64,000 nt of DNA from Streptomyces zaomyceticus (GTDB lineage: Bacteria > Actinomycetota > Actinomycetes > Streptomycetales > Streptomycetaceae), in the NCBI RefSeq assembly GCF_014656215.1, contig NZ_BNBZ01000015.1:62001-126000 (forward strand), read 5' to 3'. Each line of letters begins with the position of its first letter. Within the stretch, counting starts at the first letter, position 1. This document shows positions 34,889 through 48,079 of this stretch, one piece after another. Both the position numbers and the translations under genes were made by a program. The notes below the pieces were generated by a model. It did no database searches and was not told the DNA's origin. It saw only the letters and a list, made by a program, of their open reading frames with translations.

Positions 34889-35943
34889 GGCCGGACCGAG
34901 AGGTGGCGATCGTCGCCTTCGCCCAGAGCGACCACCGCCGTCGCACCGACGACCTCTCCGAGGTCGAGATGGTCATGCCCGTCCTGCACGAGGTCCTCCG
35001 GCAGACCGGCCTCAAGACCTCCGACATCGGCTTCACCTGTTCCGGCTCCTCCGACTACCTGGCGGGCCGCGCCTTCTCCTTCACCATGGCCCTCGACGGC
35101 GTCGGCGCCTGGCCCCCGATCTCCGAGTCCCACGTCGAGACCGACGGCGCCTGGGCGCTGTACGAGGCCTGGGTCAAGCTGCTCACCGGCGAGGCCGACA
35201 CGGCCCTCGTCTACTCCTACGGGAAGTCCTCGCCCGGCTCCGTCCGTGACGTCCTCACCCGCCAGCTCGACCCGTACTACCTCGCCCCGCTCTGGCCCGA
35301 CTCCGTCGCCCTCGCCGCCCTCCAGGCACAGGCGCTCCTCGACTCCGGCACCACCGACGAGCCCGCCCTCGCCGCGATCGCCGCCCGCAGCCGCGAGGAC
35401 GCCGCGGAGAACCCCCACGCCCAGCTGCGCGGGGCACGCCCCCAGGGCGGATACGTCGTCCGGCCGCTGCGCACCGGCGACTGCCCGCCCATCGGCGACG
35501 GAGCCGCCGCCGTGATCCTCGCCGCCGGGGACCGGGCCCGCGAACTCTGTGCCCGCCCCGCGTGGATCCGCGGCATGGACCACCGCATCGAAGCCCACTC
35601 GCTCGGGGTCCGCGACCTCACCGACTCGCCCTCCACCCGCCTCGCCGCCGAACGCGCCGGAGCCTTCGACGCGCCCGTCGACACCGCCGAACTCCACGCG
35701 CCCTTCACCTCCCAGGAGGTCGTGCTCCGGCGGGCCCTGGACCTCGACGACAGCGTGAGGGTCAACCCGTCCGGCGGAGTGCTCGCCGCCAACCCGGTGA
35801 TGGCCGCCGGCCTCATCCGGCTGGGCGAGGCCGCCGCCCGCATCCACCGGGGCGACTCCGACCGCGCCCTCGCCCACGCCACCTCCGGCCCCTGCCTTCA
35901 GCAGAACCTGGTGGCCGTCCTGGAAGGGGAGAACCGTGCCTAA
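34885..35943 (+). CDS. Thiolase-fold protein lacking the nucleophilic cysteine, SCP-x/Ltp2-like (first subunit)
   Basis: The 352-residue protein has a thiolase fold (VAIVAFAQSD start, GDGAAAVILA and NPSGGVLAANPVMAAGLIRLGEAAARI). The position of the thiolase nucleophile reads HVETDGAWAL, with no Cys in residues 75-100; the histidine motif is ELHAPF. This is the pattern of thiolase-like retro-aldolases (Ltp2) rather than thiolases. The GTG start overlaps the DUF35 stop and its own end overlaps the next gene by 8 bp. Retro-aldol cleavage of a hydroxyacyl-CoA is predicted, not shown. Confidence 0.82.
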   Translation: MRPDREVAIVAFAQSDHRRRTDDLSEVEMVMPVLHEVLRQTGLKTSDIGFTCSGSSDYLAGRAFSFTMALDGVGAWPPISESHVETDGAWALYEAWVKLLTGEADTALVYSYGKSSPGSVRDVLTRQLDPYYLAPLWPDSVALAALQAQALLDSGTTDEPALAAIAARSREDAAENPHAQLRGARPQGGYVVRPLRTGDCPPIGDGAAAVILAAGDRARELCARPAWIRGMDHRIEAHSLGVRDLTDSPSTRLAAERAGAFDAPVDTAELHAPFTSQEVVLRRALDLDDSVRVNPSGGVLAANPVMAAGLIRLGEAAARIHRGDSDRALAHATSGPCLQQNLVAVLEGENRA

Positions 35944-37102
35944 AGAGCCAGTCGCCGTCGTCGGGATCGGCCAGACCAAGCACGTCGCCGCCCGGCACGA
36001 CGTCTCCATCGCCGGACTCGTCCGGGAGGCCGCCGTCCGCGCCCTGGCGGACGCGGAACTGACCTGGGCGGACATCGACGCCGTCGTCATCGGCAAGGCC
36101 CCCGACTTCTTCGAGGGCGTGATGATGCCGGAGCTGTACCTGGCGGACGCGCTCGGCGCGGTCGGCAAGCCCATGCTCCGGGTGCACACGGCCGGTTCGG
36201 TCGGCGGCTCCACCGCGCTCGTCGCCGCCAACCTGGTCTCCGCCCGGGTCCACCGGACCGTCCTCACCCTGGCGTTCGAGAAGCAGTCCGAGTCCAACGC
36301 CATGTGGGGCCTCTCGCTGCCCGTCCCCTTCCAGCAGCCGCTCCTCGCCGGCGCCGGGGGCTTCTTCGCCCCGCACGTCAGGGCGTACATGCGCCGCACC
36401 GGCGCCCCCGACGCGGTCGGTTCCCTCGTCGCGTACAAGGACCGGCGCAACGCCCTGAAGAACCCGTACGCCCATCTCCACGAGCACGACCTCACCCTGG
36501 AGAAGGTGCAGGCCTCCCCGATGCTCTGGGACCCCATCCGCTACTCCGAGACCTGCCCCTCCTCGGACGGCGCCTGCGCGATGGTCCTCACCGACCGCGA
36601 GGGCGCGGCCCGTGCGCCCCGCCCGCCCGCCTGGGTGCACGGCGGGGCGATGCGCAGCGAACCCACCCTCTTCGCCGGCAAGGACTTCGTCTCGCCCCGG
36701 GCCGGCCGGGACTGCGCGGCCGACGTCTACCGGCAGGCAGGGATCACCGACCCCCGGCGGGAGATCGACGCCGTCGAGATGTACGTGCCCTTCTCCTGGT
36801 ACGAGCCGATGTGGCTGGAGAACCTGGGCTTCGCCGAGGAGGGCGAGGGCTGGAAGCTCACCGAGGCCGGGGTGACCGAACTCGACGGCGACCTGCCCGT
36901 GAACCCCTCCGGCGGAGTGCTCTCCACCAACCCCATCGGAGCCTCCGGGATGATCCGCTTCGCCGAGGCCGCGCTCCAGGTACGGGGGGCGGCGGGCGAG
37001 CACCAGGTCGACGGCGCCCGCCGGGCCCTCGGGCACGCCTACGGCGGTGGCGCCCAGTTCTTCTCCATGTGGCTCGTGGGGGACACCCCGCCCGCCGGCT
37101 GA
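35936..37102 (+). CDS. Thiolase-fold protein lacking the nucleophilic cysteine, SCP-x/Ltp2-like (second subunit)
   Basis: The 388-residue paralogue starts at GTG 35936, inside the previous gene's end. The fold is clear (VAVVGIGQTKH, SSDGACAMVLTDREGAA, NPSGGVLSTNPIGASGMIRFAEAALQVRG, GHAYGGGAQFF). At the nucleophile position it reads VHTAGSVGGSTAL, so serine or glycine replaces Cys; no Cys lies in residues 75-100. EMYVPFSWYEP replaces the usual E-x-H-D-A-F. Overlap with the first subunit gene suggests a heteromer with it and the DUF35 protein. Confidence 0.82.
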   Translation: MPKEPVAVVGIGQTKHVAARHDVSIAGLVREAAVRALADAELTWADIDAVVIGKAPDFFEGVMMPELYLADALGAVGKPMLRVHTAGSVGGSTALVAANLVSARVHRTVLTLAFEKQSESNAMWGLSLPVPFQQPLLAGAGGFFAPHVRAYMRRTGAPDAVGSLVAYKDRRNALKNPYAHLHEHDLTLEKVQASPMLWDPIRYSETCPSSDGACAMVLTDREGAARAPRPPAWVHGGAMRSEPTLFAGKDFVSPRAGRDCAADVYRQAGITDPRREIDAVEMYVPFSWYEPMWLENLGFAEEGEGWKLTEAGVTELDGDLPVNPSGGVLSTNPIGASGMIRFAEAALQVRGAAGEHQVDGARRALGHAYGGGAQFFSMWLVGDTPPAG

Positions 37103-37136
37103 ACCGCTCCGGCCGGGTGCGCCTACCCTGACGGGC

Positions 37137-37532
37137 ATGAACGCGGAACGTGATCTGACCCGGCTCATCGCCGGGATGCGGCCGGAACTGGACCCCGGCC
37201 GCTACGTCTTCACCACGGTGGACGGCCCCGCCCCGGCCGGGGTCGCCCCGGTGGTCACCGTCGCCGAGGCCGAGGGCCTCACCCTCGTCGTGCGCCAGGA
37301 GGAGGCGGACGCCGCCTCCCTCCCGTACGACTACGTGGCGGGCCGGATCACCCTGCGGGTGCACTCCGCGCTCGACGCCGTCGGGCTGACGGCCGCCGTC
37401 GCGGGCGCGCTCGCCGACGCGGGGCTGAGCTGCAACGTGGTGGCGGGCTTCCACCACGACCACCTCTTCGTCGAGCACGCGCGCGCCGAGGAGGCGTTGG
37501 GGATCCTGGAGCGGCTCACGACCGGAAGCTGA
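37137..37532 (+). CDS. ACT domain-containing protein
   Basis: The 131-residue protein is built from two ACT-like halves. The second (ITLRVHSALDAVGLTAAVAGALADAGLSCNVVAGFHHDHLFV) is a clear ACT fold with a conserved DHLFV strand. Stand-alone proteins of this kind are presumed to bind amino acids and regulate partners; no target is known. It begins 34 bp after the second thiolase-like gene on the same strand, so it could be the operon's last gene, though its chemistry is not obviously related. Confidence 0.8.
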   Translation: MNAERDLTRLIAGMRPELDPGRYVFTTVDGPAPAGVAPVVTVAEAEGLTLVVRQEEADAASLPYDYVAGRITLRVHSALDAVGLTAAVAGALADAGLSCNVVAGFHHDHLFVEHARAEEALGILERLTTGS

Positions 37533-37933
37533 GACCGGAGCGGAGCGGAACAGACCCGAGGCGTACCGGCGTGAGCCGGACGGGCGCGAACCGGACGGGC
37601 GCGAACCGGACGGAGTCAGGGCCTCGGGCACACCGGAGGCGTCGCCGGACACCGGACCTTCGGTTTCACCTCGGGAGACGCCGAGCGTCGTATCACCCCG
37701 GCGCCGGTACCGGTTCCGACCGTGCCCGGCACGGCCGAGGCCGCCGCGACGAAGGCATTCGCCACCGCTCTGCGCCGATCCGAATGAGCCGTATGCGCCG
37801 TCGAGCGCCCCTGGCTTGGACGTTTGACCGCCCCAGCTCACTCCAACGGGCGTACGCTGGGGCTTTCGCGGGGCCACCCGCTCGACGCTCCTGACCGTGC
37901 GCCGGGCGTGCGCCCCCGGTGTGGGGGTGGAAC
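37533..37933. other. 401-bp intergenic region without an intact gene
   Basis: The gap has a 15-bp direct repeat (GACGGGCGCGAACCG units near 37578-37612) and a 3' stretch in one plus frame that ends near 37787 (…FATALRRSE then stop) with coding-like base use but no start codon. Closer to the regulator gene, CCCCAGC and GCTGGGG arms (about 37832-37863) enclose its presumed promoter region. I see no RNA gene. Confidence 0.5.
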
Positions 37934-40900
37934 GTGGCACGTCAGGACGGCGGGTCGGCCCGGCAGGGATTCGGCCTCTTCGAGCGCGAGGCGGCGCTCA
38001 CCGCGGCCGAGGAGGCCCTTGACCTCCTGACGGGCCTGGCGGACGAGCCGCCGTGGCCCGAACGCGTCCCGACACCCCGCGAGGCCACCCGGAGCCCCCG
38101 TCTCGTCGCGGTCCGGTCCGACACCCCCCGACCCGGCGGTCCCGACTCCTTCCGGCACGGCGGTCCCGGTCCCGCGCCGGCCGAAGGACCCCGGGCCGCA
38201 CGGCGCGGCGGCATCCTCGCCTACGCCGCCCCCGCGGGACTCGGCAAGACCACGCTGCTCGCCGAGATCCGACGACGCGCCGGGGCCCGCGGCTGTACCG
38301 TGCTCTCCGCCCGCGGCGGAGACCAGGAGCAGCGGGTCGCCTTCCATGTCGCCCGCCAGCTCCTCCAGCCGCAGCTGGCCCACGCCACCGACACCGAACT
38401 GCGCGAACGCCTCGGCTCCTGGTACGACATCGTCGGCCCCGCCCTCGGGCTGCGTGCCTCCGCCGAGGGCTCCCCGCCCGACCCGCAGGGGCTGCGCGAC
38501 GGCCTCGACTGGGTCCTCACCCATCTCGCCGTGCGCCGGGCGCCCCTCGTCGTCGTCCTGGACGACGTCCACTGGGCCGACCCCGAGTCCCTCGGCTGGC
38601 TCGCCGCCTTCGCCCCGCGCGCCGAGGAGCTGCCCATGCTCCTCGTCGTCGCCTACCGGCCCGACGAACTCCCCGACGAGGGGATCGAGTTCACCGGTCA
38701 CCGCTCCGGACAACGGCCCCACGCCCTCGCCCCGCTCACCTCCTCCGCCGTGGCCAGGCTCGTGCGCGACCGGGTCGGCGCCCACGCCGACGACACCTTC
38801 TGCCGCGACTTCTGGAACGTCACCTCCGGCAACCCCTTCGAGACGGTCGAACTCGCCGCGAAGGTCCGCGACCGCGGACTCGAACCCACCGCCGACGGCG
38901 CCCACGAACTCCGCGACCTCGCCGCCGCCCTCAAGGGCACCGGCCTCGTCACCCGCCTCGAACGGCTCGGCCCCGCCACCGTCCGCCTCGCCTGGGCCTG
39001 TGCCGTCCTCGGCACCGAGATCTCGCCCCAGCTGGCCGGAGCCGTCGCCGGTCTCGGCGGCGAGGCGGTCGCCGAATGCGCCGGGCGCCTGCGCGAGGCC
39101 CGGGTGCTCGCCGAGACCGAAGGGCCGGACGACCCGCTCCAGTTCGTCCACCCCCTCATCGCGACCACCGTCTACCGCTCCATCCCCGCCGCCACCCGCG
39201 TGGCCCTGCACGGGCAGGCCGCCTGGTGCGTCGTCGACGCGGGCCTCGGCCCCACCGCAGCCGCCCGCCACCTCCTGGAGACCCACCCCGAGGGCGACTC
39301 CTGGGTCGTGAATCAGCTGCGCGCCGCCGCCGGGGAGAACCTCCGTGCCGGAGCCCCCGACGCCGCCCGCCGCTTCCTCGCCCGCGCCCTGCGCGAACCG
39401 CCGGCCGCCGACGACCGGGCCGCCGTCCTCTTCGAGCTCGGCTGCTCCTCGCTCCTCACCGAACCCGCCACCACCGTCAACCATCTGCGCGCCGCCCTGG
39501 AGGAGCCGGTCGCCGACCCGGCGCTGCGCCACGGCATCGTCTACCGGCTCTCCCAGGTCCTCGCCCACAGCGACCGGCTCGTCGAGGCGTCCGAGCTCCT
39601 CGGCCGTGAGGCCCGGCAGGCCACCGACGCCCGCAGCAGGCTGCGGATGCAGGCCGAGAAGTTCATGTGGGACGCCTTCCGCGCCGACGAACCCGAGTCG
39701 CCCGCGCGCTCCCGCCGCCTGACGGCCCTCGCCGACCGGCTGACCGGGCGCGACCTCACCGAGCGGTACATCATCGGTCTGCGCGCCTGGGACGCCACCC
39801 TGCGCGCCGAACCCTCCGCGGTCGCCCTCCGCCACGCCGAACGGGCTCTGGAGGGCGGCCTGAGCTGGGCCGACGAGAGCCGCGGCTTCGAGGTGCCGGT
39901 CCTCGTCGCCCTCACCCATCTGTACGCCGACCGGCCGGGCCGCGCCGAAGAGCTTTTCGCCGCCGGCACCGCCGAGTTCGAGAGCCAGGGGTGGCGCGGG
40001 GCGCACCTCTCCTTCGCGTACACCCTGCAGGGCTACATCCGCTACCGCAGGGGCCGTCTCGTCGAGGCCGAGGACTTCGTCCGCGCGGGCCTGCGGCTGG
40101 CCGAACGCGTCGGGCCGCGCACCCCCGCCCAGTGGTACGCGGTCGGCGTCATCATCGAGGTGCTCCTCGCCCGCGGCCGCGTCGAGGAGGCCGCGCGGAT
40201 CGCCGACACCCACGACTTCGGCGAACCCTTCCCCGCCGCCGTCACCTTCCCCGACTCCCAGACCGTCCACGCCGAACTGCTGCTGGCGCGGGGGCGTACG
40301 GAGGAGGCCGCCGCCGAGCTGGCCGCCGTCGGCCGCCGCCTCGACCCGCGCGGGATGCGCAACCCCGCCTGGTGTCCCTGGCAGCTGCACCTGGCCCTCG
40401 CCGAGTCCGCCACCACCCCCGGCCGGGCCCGCGCCACCGCCCAGGACGCGGTCGCCCGAGCCCGCCAGTACGGGGCGCCCTCCGCGATCGGCCAGGCGCT
40501 CCGGGTGACCGCCGAGGTGTCCGAGCCCTCCGAGCGCGTGAAGCTCCTGGAGGAGTCCGTCGACTGGCTCGACCAGTCGCCCGCCGCGTACGAGCTGGCC
40601 CGCTCCCTCGTCGCCCTGGGCGTGGCCCTGCGCCGCACCGAGCGCGCCGCGGAGGCCGCCGAGCACCTCTACCGCGGCCTGGAGGCCGCCCAGGACTGTG
40701 GCGCCGACGCCCTGGTCGAGGTGGCCAGGGCCGAGCTCGCGGCCGCCGGGCTGCGTCCCCGCGCGCTCCACCCCGCGGGCACCGACACGCTCACCGCGCG
40801 TGAGCGCACCGCCGCCGATCTCACCGTCCGCGACCAGGACGCGGCGGCCGTCCTCGGCGTCGACGCGACCACCGTCGGCCGGCTCCTCTCGGCCGTCTAC

Positions 40901-40987
40901 CGCAAGCTCGGGACCGACCGCACGGGCCTCGCGCAGGCCCTGGAGAACTCGGGACGACACCCCGGGGACCACGCCGGGCGGGGCTGA
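37934..40987 (+). CDS. Large ATP-binding LuxR-type (LAL) transcriptional regulator
   Basis: The 1017-residue protein starts at GTG 37934 after GGGGGTGG. It contains Walker A in AYAAPAGLGKTTLLAEI (about 98-105), Walker B LVVVLDDVHWAD (about 205-214), an STAND-type ATPase region, and a long tetratricopeptide-like helical arm (about 450-950). The end is a LuxR-like helix-turn-helix (LTARERTAADL...VDATTVGRLLSAVYRKLGTDR). LAL proteins are usually pathway activators of carbohydrate use or antibiotics. The HTH is shorter and less conserved than usual. No obvious target cluster is adjacent. Confidence 0.88.
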   Translation: MARQDGGSARQGFGLFEREAALTAAEEALDLLTGLADEPPWPERVPTPREATRSPRLVAVRSDTPRPGGPDSFRHGGPGPAPAEGPRAARRGGILAYAAPAGLGKTTLLAEIRRRAGARGCTVLSARGGDQEQRVAFHVARQLLQPQLAHATDTELRERLGSWYDIVGPALGLRASAEGSPPDPQGLRDGLDWVLTHLAVRRAPLVVVLDDVHWADPESLGWLAAFAPRAEELPMLLVVAYRPDELPDEGIEFTGHRSGQRPHALAPLTSSAVARLVRDRVGAHADDTFCRDFWNVTSGNPFETVELAAKVRDRGLEPTADGAHELRDLAAALKGTGLVTRLERLGPATVRLAWACAVLGTEISPQLAGAVAGLGGEAVAECAGRLREARVLAETEGPDDPLQFVHPLIATTVYRSIPAATRVALHGQAAWCVVDAGLGPTAAARHLLETHPEGDSWVVNQLRAAAGENLRAGAPDAARRFLARALREPPAADDRAAVLFELGCSSLLTEPATTVNHLRAALEEPVADPALRHGIVYRLSQVLAHSDRLVEASELLGREARQATDARSRLRMQAEKFMWDAFRADEPESPARSRRLTALADRLTGRDLTERYIIGLRAWDATLRAEPSAVALRHAERALEGGLSWADESRGFEVPVLVALTHLYADRPGRAEELFAAGTAEFESQGWRGAHLSFAYTLQGYIRYRRGRLVEAEDFVRAGLRLAERVGPRTPAQWYAVGVIIEVLLARGRVEEAARIADTHDFGEPFPAAVTFPDSQTVHAELLLARGRTEEAAAELAAVGRRLDPRGMRNPAWCPWQLHLALAESATTPGRARATAQDAVARARQYGAPSAIGQALRVTAEVSEPSERVKLLEESVDWLDQSPAAYELARSLVALGVALRRTERAAEAAEHLYRGLEAAQDCGADALVEVARAELAAAGLRPRALHPAGTDTLTARERTAADLTVRDQDAAAVLGVDATTVGRLLSAVYRKLGTDRTGLAQALENSGRHPGDHAGRG

Positions 40988-41043
40988 GCGCCCGAAGGCG
41001 CCCGGCGCGTCGCATCGCGCGCCGGGGCACGTACCATGGCCGT

Positions 41044-41544
41044 ATGTCCTTCCTCCGCCGCCGCAGCGCCGCCACTCCCGCGGGCCCGGACTTCGATGTC
41101 CTGGCCATGGATCCGGGGGACTGGCCCGGTAATCTCGGCGCCGGCCTGCTGCCCGCGCCCGACGGCTCCTGCCAGGGCGTCTTCCTCCGCTACGACCTGT
41201 TCGGCGGCCGCGGTCCCGCGATGATCATCGGCAATCTGCCGGAGGGCTCCCCGGCCCGTGAGCTCGCGGACACCCAGATCCCCTTCGAGGTGGCCCAGCT
41301 CCTCGCCGCTCTCGAGAACGACGAGCCGGTCGAGGTCCTCGACACCGAGGACTGCCCCGTGATGCAGGGCGACAACCTCCTCATCGTGCGCCGTCTCAAG
41401 CTCTCCGAGAGCCGCATCTCCTGCGTCCAGTTCGACCGCAGCGACAACGTCCTCGTGACGATCGCCAGTTGGGACCGGCCGATCACCGACGACCTCTACG
41501 CGCTGCTCAAGCCGCTGCCCGCCGAGCTGTTCCAGCAGGGCTGA
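41044..41544 (+). CDS. Conserved hypothetical protein
   Basis: I do not recognise this 166-residue protein. It is hydrophilic, without signal peptide or membrane segment, and reads as a mixed alpha/beta domain (WPGNLGAGLLPAPDGS, GVFLRYDLFGGRGPAMIIGNLPEG, FDRSDNVLVTIASWDRP). Codon use is typical of real genes here. It is 17 bp ahead of the S4-domain gene, so the two are probably cotranscribed, with a strong terminator after that gene. A regulatory or assembly role would be a guess. Confidence 0.75.
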   Translation: MSFLRRRSAATPAGPDFDVLAMDPGDWPGNLGAGLLPAPDGSCQGVFLRYDLFGGRGPAMIIGNLPEGSPARELADTQIPFEVAQLLAALENDEPVEVLDTEDCPVMQGDNLLIVRRLKLSESRISCVQFDRSDNVLVTIASWDRPITDDLYALLKPLPAELFQQG

Positions 41545-41561
41545 CGGGGGAGCGGGGGCCG

Positions 41562-41927
41562 ATGAGCGCACGCGTCGACAGCTGGATCTGGGCGGTCCGC
41601 CTCACCAAGACCCGGTCCCAGGCGGCCGCGGCCTGCCGGGCCGGACACGTCAAGGTCAACGGCGAACGGGCGAAGCCCGCCCAGCCGGTGAAGCCCGGTG
41701 ACGAGGTCCGGATCTTCCACGGGGGCCGGGAGCGGATCGTCGAGGTCAAGGTGCTCCACGCCAAGCGGATCGGCCCGCCGGTCGCCGCCGAGGCGTACGA
41801 GGACAACAGTCCGCCCCCGCCGCCGCGCGAACACGTGGCCGTCGCCGCCGTCCGTGACCGGGGAGCCGGACGTCCCACCAAGCGCGACCGCAGGGAACTC
41901 GACGAACTCCGCGGCCGCCACGCCTGA
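41562..41927 (+). CDS. S4-domain RNA-binding protein (HslR-like)
   Basis: The 121-residue protein opens with the S4 fold: MSARVDSWIWAVRLTKTRSQAAAACRAGHVKVNGERAKPAQPVKPGDEV (residues 1-50). The tail is basic (KRDRRELDELRGRHA). It resembles heat-shock protein 15 (HslR), which binds stalled 50S subunits carrying nascent chains and helps recycle them. ATG 41562 follows GGGGGAGCGGGGG. Downstream is a terminator. Confidence 0.88.
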   Translation: MSARVDSWIWAVRLTKTRSQAAAACRAGHVKVNGERAKPAQPVKPGDEVRIFHGGRERIVEVKVLHAKRIGPPVAAEAYEDNSPPPPPREHVAVAAVRDRGAGRPTKRDRRELDELRGRHA

Positions 41928-41945
41928 CCTTCGCCCGATCCGACG

Positions 41946-41986
41946 GGGGAGAGGCCCCCGGGAGCGCATCCCGGAGGCCTCTCCCG
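41946..41986 (+). terminator. Strong GC-rich hairpin after the S4-domain gene
   Basis: GGGAGAGGCC arms (41947-41956 and 41976-41985) extend inward through GGGA/TCCC, giving a stem of about 17 bp around a short loop. It lies 19 bp past the S4 stop and between two convergent genes, so it may stop geoA transcription too. There is no U-tract, as usual in Streptomyces. Confidence 0.75.
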
Positions 41987-42043
41987 TACGTCGGGCCCGT
42001 CCCGTACGGCCGGTCTCTTCGTACGTCCGGCCCGTCCCGTGCG

Positions 42044-46376
<4,333 letters not shown>

Positions 46377-46431
46377 GGCAGCCTCCAGAGGCGGGGGGTG
46401 ACACCGGGGCGTGCGGGGCCGAACCCGTACA

Positions 46432-46460
46432 GGGGTATCGGCTCCCGGACGATCCGTCAA
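46432..46460 (-). promoter_or_regulatory. Candidate promoter of the amidase gene
   Basis: Minus-strand TTGACG (46460-46455) followed 17 bp later by TACCCC (46437-46432) fits a housekeeping-type promoter with a weak -10. The placement 56 bp ahead of the preferred TTG start supports that start. Confidence 0.4.
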
Positions 46461-46718
46461 TCACGCTCGCATGAAGGAGAGTTCCCACGTCAGGGCGGGA
46501 ATGGAGGCCATCTGGCGGAGTTTCGGTGAGACAGGTCCCGGGCCTGGGGCGCGTCAGTGGAGTGGACCATTGGCTCGACTCCCGCCGGGGATCCGGAATC
46601 GCCCGGACCGCGCCCCGCAATCGGACCGGAAGCGGAGAAGCCGATGCGCCGCGTCCCGGTGTGTCGGCACCGGGCGCACGGCGCACCCCCCCCCGTGTCG
46701 TCGGTCGGGCCCGCCCGT
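46461..46718. other. 258-bp intergenic region, no gene seen
   Basis: The two minus-strand genes on either side leave 342 bp between the preferred amidase start and the APH stop. Plus-strand frames here have starts but no recognisable protein and unfavourable codon use. No hairpin or RNA gene stood out; the APH terminator was not identified. Confidence 0.4.
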
Positions 46719-47846
46719 TCAGCGCGTCCCGACCGCCGCGCGCACGGCCCGCCGTGCCATGGCGCAGTCGTCGTGCAGCCGCCTCAGGAGCAGCCGCTGT
46801 TCCTCGCCCGGCGCGAGCGCGCCCATGGGGACCGGTACGGAACCGGCCGGCGGAGCCTCCTTCATGGTGCGCTGCACCGCCGTCTCGTACGTACGGATCT
46901 CCCGCGTCAGCACGATCATCAGGTTCACCAGGAAGGCGTCCCTGGACGCCGGCCCCGCCTGCTGGGCGAGCTGACTGATCTGGCGCCGGGCGAGCGGAGC
47001 GTCGGCGAGCACCGCCCAGAGGGTCGCCAGGTCGTAGCCGGGCAGGTACCAACCCGCGTGCTCCCAGTCGACGAGGACCGGACCGGCGGGGGAGAGGAGG
47101 ATGTTGGAGAGCAGGGCGTCACCATGACAGAACTGCCCCATCCCCTGGCGGCCGCCCGCGTGCGACAGACCGTGCAGCAGCTTCTGCAGATCGTCCCGGT
47201 CCCGGTCGGTGAAGAGACCGAGCTCGTGATAGCGGGCGATCCGGGTGCCGTAGTCCAGCGGGGCGTCGAAGGTCCCGGCCGGTGGCCGCCAGGCGTTGAG
47301 CCGGGCGATCGCACCGAGCGCGGCCCGCACATCGGCCCGGGGCGGAGCCTCGACGGGGTGGCGCGAGAGCGCCGCCGCCCGCCCGGGCATCCGCTCGATC
47401 ACCAGCGTGCAGTTCTCCGGGTCCGCCGCGACCAGTCGCGGCGCCCGCACCGGAGGACGGTGGCGGACGAAGGAGCGGTAGGACGCTATCTCGTGCCGGA
47501 ACCGCTCGACCCACGCGGGGGAGTGGTCCAGTAAACACTTCGCGACCGCGGTGGTCCGCCCGGTCGTCCCGACGATCAGTACGGAACGCCCGCTGCGTCG
47601 CAGCACCTGCACCGGGTTGAACTCCGGGCAGATGCGGTGGACGGAGGCGATCGCGATCTTCAGCTGCGCCCCCTGGGGGCCCGACAGATCGATTCTCCCG
47701 CTGATCGGCTGGGTCCCCGTGGTCGGCGCCCAGCGCCGCGGCCGGACGGCCTGCGGGGCGGGAGCGAGGTAGGGTCCGGCGCCGGCCGGGACGATGCGGT
47801 GCTGCGGCCGGGGCGGGGCGGACACGGAGGACGATGCTGTGTACAT
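46719..47846 (-). CDS. Aminoglycoside phosphotransferase-fold (APH) kinase
   Basis: The 375-residue protein carries the Brenner motif [13 protein letters not shown] and the metal-binding [19 protein letters not shown], the APH/choline-kinase core. A long Pro/Arg-rich N-terminal region of about 50 residues precedes the kinase fold, and the C-terminus is helical. Such stand-alone kinases in Streptomyces are mostly uncharacterised; small-molecule phosphorylation is expected but resistance is not implied. ATG 47846; a GTG at 47855 is possible. Divergent from the NsdA-like regulator. Confidence 0.8.
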   Translation of the reverse strand: MYTASSSVSAPPRPQHRIVPAGAGPYLAPAPQAVRPRRWAPTTGTQPISGRIDLSGPQGAQLKIAIASVHRICPEFNPVQVLRRSGRSVLIVGTTGRTTAVAKCLLDHSPAWVERFRHEIASYRSFVRHRPPVRAPRLVAADPENCTLVIERMPGRAAALSRHPVEAPPRADVRAALGAIARLNAWRPPAGTFDAPLDYGTRIARYHELGLFTDRDRDDLQKLLHGLSHAGGRQGMGQFCHGDALLSNILLSPAGPVLVDWEHAGWYLPGYDLATLWAVLADAPLARRQISQLAQQAGPASRDAFLVNLMIVLTREIRTYETAVQRTMKEAPPAGSVPVPMGALAPGEEQRLLLRRLHDDCAMARRAVRAAVGTR

Positions 47847-48079
47847 GGAGGTGACAGATCCCTTCGTGCGCCGACGAGTTGCGTGCGTCGCCCCGCCCGC
47901 CCCCGGTCCGCACCCTGGGGAATGAGGGCCGGTCGGCGGGGCGGGGTGGCGCATTCCTACCTGACACCCGGGCGCGGGTGGCGGAACATCGGGCGCACCC
48001 TGGCGAACCCTGGCGAATAGTCGCCAGCCCTATGACAGCGGGCTACTGTCAACTCAGCCGAGAACCTGGGGGCTTAGAC

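Noticed and set aside
37838-40972. A 1044-codon open frame on the minus strand
   Set aside because: It mirrors the LAL regulator; the plus strand has Walker motifs and correct codon bias.
46377-46460. Earlier TTG start for the amidase
   Set aside because: The TTG at 46460 forms a -35 TTGACG and has no ribosome site; TTG 46376 has GGAGGC.
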